From Zygaena filipendulae (lineage: Eukaryota > Arthropoda > Insecta > Lepidoptera > Zygaenidae), in contig OU015655.1 of NCBI GenBank assembly GCA_907165275.2, positions 13,218,501-13,282,500 of the forward strand: a stretch of DNA of 64,000 bases. Direction: 5' to 3'. Each line of letters opens with the position of its first letter. Within the stretch, counting starts at the first letter, position 1. The translations under genes were made by a program, and so were the position numbers. The notes under the pieces are model-generated. The model saw nothing but the letters and a program-made list of their open reading frames with translations, made no database searches and was not told where the DNA came from. Positions 62,702-64,000 of this stretch are shown piece by piece.

Positions 62702-63180
62702 TAGGTTGGAGAAAAAGTTTCTTCGCAAATCATAATATGGAAACTCGAGACGCATTTTTTTTTGTTCAAAGTTAATTTACATCAAATTACAGTAAATATA
62801 GGTACGAGTTTTTGCCATCTGTAATGCTACTGATGTGATCCCGTTGCTGTAGAAATGTTGGGACTTTTGATAAAAAAAAACGCGATAAGTAGTAGATAGA
62901 CCCTGCCTAAAGAATTCCGAAGAGATCGAATCAGGTGGAAATCTGAAGGTGCAAGGTCCAGCCAAACTCTCTTAATTTTTCGAACGAACTTACTACCACC
63001 GCCATTCGACGGCGGGAAACAACAGTTATTTTTAATGAAACTACCCTCTCGCCGTCAAATATATAAATAAACGCCACAAATTTTTGTTGCGACTTACGTT
63101 GCAATTTTTCTTTGTTGTAATAAAATTTTAAAATCGATTTTTTTGCATTAGATTCAAACAATTGAAAAATAGCTGGAAAC
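62702..63180 (-). pseudogene. Second mariner-type relic, C-terminal part
   Basis: Terminal TAGGTTGGAGAAAAAGTTTC at the left edge. Minus-strand reading gives FEKLREFGWT, LAPSDFHLIRSLRNSL and HFYSNGITSVALQMAKT across frameshifts, as in mariner C-termini. Distinct from the relic at 61223 by sequence and TIR. Confidence 0.65.
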
Positions 63181-63274
63181 AATATTTTACTTTGTTTCTT
63201 TTTTTGAAATGTGACCTTTTTAATGTAATCACAACCAGCCTACGAAAAGTGCAGGAAATCTTTATTTATATAAT

Positions 63275-63425
63275 ACTCGCTGTGCCCCGCGGTTTCACCC
63301 GCGTGAGTTTTGGGATCAGGAACCTTTAAGGACGCAGGCAGAAGTTTCATCACAATCGGACCAATGGTTTCGAAACGCATAGAGGACAGACATACAAACA
63401 TTCATTTTTATTCATACAGTAGACT
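63275..63425 (-). mobile_element. Helitron-like element, degenerate
   Basis: CTCGCTGTGCCCCGCGG, TTTCACCCGCGTGAGTTTTG, TCATCACAATCGGACCAATG. Beyond it, 63426-64000 shows no gene or repeat I can name. Confidence 0.6.
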
Positions 63426-64000
63426 ATAATAATACTAACTAGATATATTTACTTGTAATAAAATCTCTGTGGCTGTATTATACTATATGCGAAAAGACTT
63501 TTTCTCGACCTAAAACCTACTATAATATTAACTGTTTTGTTATGTAATAATTTATTTGGCTTTGTTTTTACTTTTTATTAATTATTGTAAAAATTGAAAT
63601 ATAAAATCTAAATGTTAGAGTTGTTTCAATTTCACCAATTTCCTACAAGTAGGTAGGTAGGTAATGAGGTAAATATGGACTTTTATCTTCAAAGTTCTAC
63701 TTTTCTAAATCAACAAAAGGTGCCAGAAGGCAGACTGATGCTAATATGTGTTTTAATGCTGTTAAGTCAGTATGTCATATAAGTAGGTATAGTCAGCAAT
63801 CAGCATCAAAAGTAGCTGGCCACAGTTATGATTGCGATAATCTAGACAACAAAAGCTTTCTGATTGTTGTGAGCACCCAGAGGTTTAATTAAAGCACACA
63901 CGCTGTCAAATATCTCTTAGAAAACTGAAATTCGTCATTGTCAAACCTCAGTTAACAAAGGAGAATAGACGCTTCCGGCCCAAGTGTGGAAACACTTCAT

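Overview
The window looks like lepidopteran (moth or butterfly) genomic DNA. It is AT-rich, its coding exons are small and spliced, and it is packed with repeats typical of Lepidoptera: Helitron-like elements ending in a CCGCGG-GTGAAA-CCGCGG hairpin followed by CTAG, tRNA-derived SINEs, mariner relics and many TIR/MITE elements. It holds parts of two host genes. Everything else is intron or intergenic repeat. The species cannot be named from sequence alone.

Left gene, minus strand: positions 41491 down to 1 carry the first six coding exons of a secreted LRR-Ig protein, best read as peroxidasin-like. They encode a signal peptide and LRRNT (exon 1), about seven leucine-rich repeats with LRRCT (exons 2-4), then Ig1 (exon 5), Ig2 and the start of Ig3 (exon 6, running off the left edge). 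All five junctions have canonical GT/AG sites and compatible phases. Intron 1 is 37.4 kb and is a repeat graveyard; introns 4 and 5 are filled largely by MITEs.

Inside intron 1, 5150-13340 is a rearranged BEL/Pao LTR-retrotransposon cluster: two plus-strand pol-3'/LTR fragments, then a young minus-strand element with identical 173-bp LTRs. That element has lost its RT core by an in-frame deletion and carries a TAG in pol. The plus and minus parts make an inverted repeat with arms of about 1.9 kb. The whole cluster is bracketed by a 329-bp direct duplication of host sequence.

Middle, 41.5-57.7 kb: intergenic. It holds further MITEs, Helitron-like pieces, a tRNA-derived SINE with 9-bp TSD, a foldback insertion, and a set of short GC-rich islets (49.98, 52.07, 55.31 kb) sharing six exact copies of an 11-mer, CGCCCGGGGCG. 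A GC-balanced block at 47.7-47.9 kb ending in a good splice donor could be an upstream noncoding exon of the right-hand gene.

Right gene, plus strand: from 57692, a KCTD1/KCTD15-type BTB protein (insect Tiwaz-like). Exons A-B encode the N-terminus and BTB domain, exon C the post-BTB linker. Two further exon-like units (61084-61203 and 62454-62552) look like tandem copies of a linker exon, in matching phase, one ending in a stop. The C-terminal domain of the family is not in the window. A mariner relic separates the two duplicate exons and a second lies downstream.

The strongest candidates for novelty are the linker-exon duplication with repeated PsiKxE (SUMO-type) motifs, the GC-islet 11-mer cluster, the bracketed BEL palindrome, and a MITE family that has seeded perfect TGACGTCA (CRE) sites through the region.
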